Assembly (NCBI GenBank): GCA_902803275.1
Contig: CADCPE010000039.1
Coordinates: 1-7,020 of the forward strand
Length of the DNA: 7,020 nt
Direction: 5' to 3'
DNA from: an uncultured Erysipelotrichaceae bacterium
GTDB taxonomy: Bacteria > Bacillota_I > Bacilli_A > Erysipelotrichales > Erysipelotrichaceae
The number at the start of each line of letters is the position of its first letter. Position 1 is the stretch's first letter. The notes under the pieces were generated by a model. That model did no database searches, was not told the DNA's origin, and saw nothing but the letters and a program-made list of their open reading frames with translations. Positions 4,503 to 7,020 of the stretch are shown piece by piece. The position numbers and the translations under genes were made by a program.

Positions 4503-6140
4503 CTATTCAAATCCGAAAGCAGTAAGATAGACGATCGTAAAGAAAACGATTATGCCAAACCAGATCGCAAATGAGGCAGGCGGTACAAACATTGCTCTAA
4601 GTATTTCTTTAAACAGTCCCTTGTCGAATTTGAACTCTGCTTTCTTGCGGTAACGTTTCAGTCTTCCCTTTTCTGTGAAAGTGTAGATCCACGGATTGTC
4701 ATGAAGCTGAACGATCTCGAGCTTCAGAAGATAGATCGGAACGACCGGAACGAAGATGCAGAACCAGACCGCCGAGCCCGCCAGATTCAGTTTCTTAAAA
4801 TCGAAACCGTTTATGAATAAAGCCAGGATGACCGGCAGGAATATAACAGTGAGACACTGCACCATGATCTTAAGGATCCTTGATGGCGTTATAAACTTGA
4901 GAACAACAGGCTGAACCTCGCCATCAAGATTTTCGAAGAATACCGGTTCAACGACCTTGCGTTTTAAGATCTCATCGCTAAGTGTCAGTTCGCCCCTTTC
5001 CCGCTTGAAGGTCTGGCCTTTCGAAGTATAGATCTTTCTTCCTGATTCGACCGCAAAATCATTGTGAACGGTATCGCTGTAAACGCACAGGATGACGATG
5101 ATAAAAAATATCGTCAGCACACCTGTTATATAAAGGCCTTTTTCAACGCCCATGCCAAAAAGGCAGAAAGCTAAGAAGACTATTGCCGAAAATACAATGG
5201 TCATCAGGATGGCTTTAAACCACCAAGGCAGGAAATAATAATGTGAAGGCTTAAGCGCTCTTACGCTGACCTTGCCTGTCTGACCGTTTACAGCAGCCAT
5301 CAGCTCACCATGACAGATGTAGTAGACAGGCAAAAGCGATGGAAGCCTGATCGTTGAACACGCATCGCTTCTCACATCGACAGCTTTGGCTTCAAGCACT
5401 TTTCTGATCATCGGCGTGTAGATCTTCGATGTTTCGCTGTTCACTCTTCTTTCCAGATCGTCATTCGAGATATCTGAGATCTTGACTCTTTGACCCGCCA
5501 CATAGGCAAAATCAAATTCGGTCAGCGCATTCAGATCATACGGTTCCATCCCGTCTAGCAGGAGGTTGTCGAGCTGTTTTGAACGGTTCACAAATTCATC
5601 ATTGATAAAGCCTTCACAGTCATATGTCCTTTCGCCATCCATCCTGCCTACCTCCATATGTACAGGTCCTTTGACCAGCTCATATGGCAGATAGAATCCC
5701 TTAAGGTCATCGATCAAAGGAAGCAGTTTTCTGGCCTCTTCTTTTGCCCTGTTTTCCTCGCACCATTTTTTCAGCAGGGTCTTGGCTTCTTTTTCCGTTA
5801 TGGCAAAAGGAATGACGCATTCAGGCATATTGGACGCATTCAGATATTCGCTTCTTACCAGCGTTTTATTGCAGAAAGGACATGTTGAAAGAGCTTCGTT
5901 TTCTTCAAAGACGATCTGAGCACCGCAGCCTGTACAGCTGACATTGAAAAGCTTAAACTGCTTTACAGACTTCTTCAGCGCATCACTTCTGATCTTGCGG
6001 AAACCTATTTTCTGCTGCTGGGCTTCGCCGATCCCGACTTTACTTCCGCAATAGCCGCAGAGGTAGCGCTGCTTCCTGATATCAAAGCTGGCAGCTGCAC
6101 CGCAGCTAGGACAGTATATCTCAGTAATTCTTTTATCCAT
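4503..6140 (-). CDS. Zinc-ribbon membrane protein, function unknown
   Basis: Protein of 545 residues with two N-terminal zinc ribbons, each of two CxxC pairs: Cys10/13 with Cys28/31, and Cys69/72 with Cys87/90. A large soluble region follows (about 100-300) that includes IPFAITEKEAKTLLKKW (110-126), FYLPYELVKG (149-158) and a late segment LPVYYICHGELMAAVNGQTG (270-289). About five membrane helices come next (roughly 306-326, 334-354, 423-443, 455-472, 520-541), with a polar loop at 355-420. Proteins with this ribbon pair and NGQTGKV segment occur widely in Bacillota and are often labelled only as zinc-ribbon or TFIIB-type-zinc-ribbon proteins; the ribbons do not imply a transcription role. 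Such ribbons on membrane proteins usually mediate protein contacts. The start at 6140 directly precedes the first ribbon, with only a weak purine-rich AAGAAAGAAGA upstream. The gene lies 17 bases after the small lipoprotein gene, so the two are likely one operon. Confidence 0.82.
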   Translation of the reverse strand: MDKRITEIYCPSCGAAASFDIRKQRYLCGYCGSKVGIGEAQQQKIGFRKIRSDALKKSVKQFKLFNVSCTGCGAQIVFEENEALSTCPFCNKTLVRSEYLNASNMPECVIPFAITEKEAKTLLKKWCEENRAKEEARKLLPLIDDLKGFYLPYELVKGPVHMEVGRMDGERTYDCEGFINDEFVNRSKQLDNLLLDGMEPYDLNALTEFDFAYVAGQRVKISDISNDDLERRVNSETSKIYTPMIRKVLEAKAVDVRSDACSTIRLPSLLPVYYICHGELMAAVNGQTGKVSVRALKPSHYYFLPWWFKAILMTIVFSAIVFLAFCLFGMGVEKGLYITGVLTIFFIIVILCVYSDTVHNDFAVESGRKIYTSKGQTFKRERGELTLSDEILKRKVVEPVFFENLDGEVQPVVLKFITPSRILKIMVQCLTVIFLPVILALFINGFDFKKLNLAGSAVWFCIFVPVVPIYLLKLEIVQLHDNPWIYTFTEKGRLKRYRKKAEFKFDKGLFKEILRAMFVPPASFAIWFGIIVFFTIVYLTAFGFE

Positions 6141-6157
6141 CTTGGTCTTCTTTCTTT

Positions 6158-6571
6158 TTATTTCTGGTTGATCATATAGTCTAATGTTTCTCTAAGATAC
6201 TGCAGACCGTCAATTACCGCATATCTTTCCTCGCTGTTTTTGAAATAGATGTCCGCTTCGAATCTGTAGGACATCTTTTCACCATCTTCATATTCAAAGA
6301 TGATGATATCGGTATAGTCCATAACGCTGATATTTGCAGGTCCACCGAGTTTAATATCCCTGATCTGCTGAAGCAGTTTCATTATCAGCTCAGGATCGCT
6401 GCTTTCCTTTTCCGCCGCATAGATCCATTGCCTTGAATAGACGGCTTTTACCGGCATGTCTTCCCTGATTTCCAGCATACCGTTGTTTTCTATCACTTTC
6501 TCTTTCTCGCTTCTTCTCCGGCAGCCGCCAAGCAGCAGAAGCATCATCAGGACGAGCAATTGTTTTTTCAT
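6158..6571 (-). CDS. Small predicted lipoprotein, function unknown
   Basis: I place the start at 6571, giving 137 residues, because the protein then begins with a textbook lipoprotein signal: MKKQLLVLMMLLLLGGC with Cys17 as the lipid anchor, followed by the basic RRR. The frame is open upstream to 6679, but those codons cross the promoter region and would bury the signal peptide. The mature part (about 120 residues) looks like one small alpha/beta domain: a helix near 60-74 (ELIMKLLQQIRDI), two strands near 85-106 (YTDIIIFEYEDGEKMSYRF) and a C-terminal helix (RYAVIDGLQYLRETLDYMI). I cannot assign it to a named family. The upstream GGGGG (6583-6587, 11-base spacer) is a poor Shine-Dalgarno site. 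It is the first gene of a pair with the zinc-ribbon membrane protein, suggesting the two act together at the membrane. Confidence 0.82.
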   Translation of the reverse strand: MKKQLLVLMMLLLLGGCRRRSEKEKVIENNGMLEIREDMPVKAVYSRQWIYAAEKESSDPELIMKLLQQIRDIKLGGPANISVMDYTDIIIFEYEDGEKMSYRFEADIYFKNSEERYAVIDGLQYLRETLDYMINQK

Positions 6572-6605
6572 TCTGGTAACAACCCCCGCAATTCCAGTCA
6601 TCTTT

Positions 6606-6635
6606 ATTTTATCCTGATTGCAGTGAAAATATGAA
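6606..6635 (-). promoter_or_regulatory. Possible promoter of the lipoprotein/zinc-ribbon operon
   Basis: On the minus strand TTCATA (6635-6630) and TAAAAT (6611-6606) are separated by 18 bases; matches to consensus are four and five of six. The predicted start near 6599 would give a leader of about 28 bases before the ATG at 6571. A loose dyad, CCTGA (6613-6617) with TCAGG (6637-6641), spans the promoter and could bind a regulator, but it is short. Confidence 0.4.
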
Positions 6636-6679
6636 TTCAGGGGCATTGTTTCTTTTGATAGAATATAGGTGGTAAGCAT

Positions 6680-7020
6680 ATGAAAAACAGCATCCTGAGA
6701 TTAACAGAAGAAGAACTGAAGTTTGCGAAGAAAAGATATCCGAATGTCAATTTTGATGAGATCACGATGTTTGCTGACGGCATGATCTACATGACCAACC
6801 TGGATCTTCTGATGTTGTCGATAAAAACGGAATTGAGTTCCATGAGCGAAGAAGACAAGGCGCTGTGCAGCAGCATCATTGATAAAGCTGAATACTTCAA
6901 GGATCATGGTTTCCGCAACAGGCTGGAAGGCTATGATGTCGATGAACTCTGCCAGATCGCTGATCAGATGTCGCTAAAGGTCCTCGATGAAAAGATCGGC
7001 AATGATATCTTCAGGATCGA
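6680..7020 (+). CDS. Unrecognised protein, N-terminal 113 residues (cut by window end)
   Basis: An ATG at 6680 opens a frame that runs without a stop to the end of the window. AGGTGG at 6667-6672 with a 7-base spacer is the best Shine-Dalgarno site on the plus strand and fixes the start. The visible protein begins MKNSILRLTEEELKFAKKRY and continues as a soluble, acidic, mostly helical polypeptide: helices are likely at 9-20, 41-72 (LDLLMLSIKTELSSMSEEDK and onward) and 87-103 (VDELCQIADQMSLKVLDEK). There is no signal peptide, no membrane helix and only two cysteines (63 and 91). I do not recognise a family. It diverges from the lipoprotein/zinc-ribbon operon across 108 bases. Codon use (frequent ATC, CTG, GAT and AAG) is like that of its neighbours, so nothing suggests recent transfer. 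Confidence 0.8.
   Translation, partial: MKNSILRLTEEELKFAKKRYPNVNFDEITMFADGMIYMTNLDLLMLSIKTELSSMSEEDKALCSSIIDKAEYFKDHGFRNRLEGYDVDELCQIADQMSLKVLDEKIGNDIFRI

Noticed and set aside
6656..6664. Plus-strand extended -10 (TG-A-TAGAAT) in front of the gene at 6680
   Set aside because: Transcription from it would begin near 6671, inside the Shine-Dalgarno site at 6667-6672, so it would remove the ribosome-binding site that fixes the start.
6572..6679. N-terminal extension of the small lipoprotein up to an ATG at 6679
   Set aside because: It would place 36 residues in front of a perfect lipoprotein signal peptide and run through the likely promoter and leader, so the start at 6571 is preferred.
6701..6907. 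Minus-strand open frame of 68 codons near the right end
   Set aside because: It is antisense to the plus-strand gene starting at 6680, which has a strong ribosome-binding site and neighbour-like codon use.

Overview
The window looks like ordinary chromosomal DNA of a low-to-mid GC Gram-positive anaerobe (Bacillota). The evidence is lipoprotein signal peptides of the MKK...LxGC type, mostly purine-rich Shine-Dalgarno sites, compact U-tract terminators, a zinc-less ROK kinase and a DUF6273 lipoprotein. I would lean towards gut or oral Erysipelotrichia or Clostridia, but the sequence alone does not fix the genus. There are no rRNA or tRNA genes, insertion sequences, CRISPR arrays or phage genes. 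No gap between genes exceeds about 110 bases.

Layout. Positions 1-2653 (minus strand) hold a membrane-embedded LuxR-type regulator, then a DUF6273 lipoprotein, then the first codons of another exported protein at the window edge. A good promoter lies between the regulator and the lipoprotein, and its -35 box is inside a perfect dyad (GTCACA-AA-TGTGAC). This suggests a one-component membrane sensor controlling secreted surface proteins. Positions 2681-3613 (minus) hold a ROK-family sugar kinase ending in a clear intrinsic terminator. Diverging from it, 3717-4463 (plus) encodes a uridine-phosphorylase-like nucleoside phosphorylase in which two residues that read uracil appear to be replaced. 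A hairpin at 4468-4493 ends this gene and may also end the convergent one.

Positions 4503-6571 (minus) form a two-gene unit: a small lipoprotein, then a 545-residue protein with two N-terminal zinc ribbons and about five membrane helices. Diverging from that, a gene of unknown function starts at 6680 on the plus strand with a strong Shine-Dalgarno site and runs off the window end.

How it fits together. Much of the coding capacity concerns the envelope: lipoproteins, a membrane regulator and a zinc-ribbon membrane protein. The two metabolic genes are typical sugar and nucleoside salvage enzymes that share a divergent control region. I see no clear-cut new system. The most interesting candidates are the 12-helix LuxR regulator with its putative operator in front of the lipoprotein gene, and the lipoprotein/zinc-ribbon membrane protein pair.
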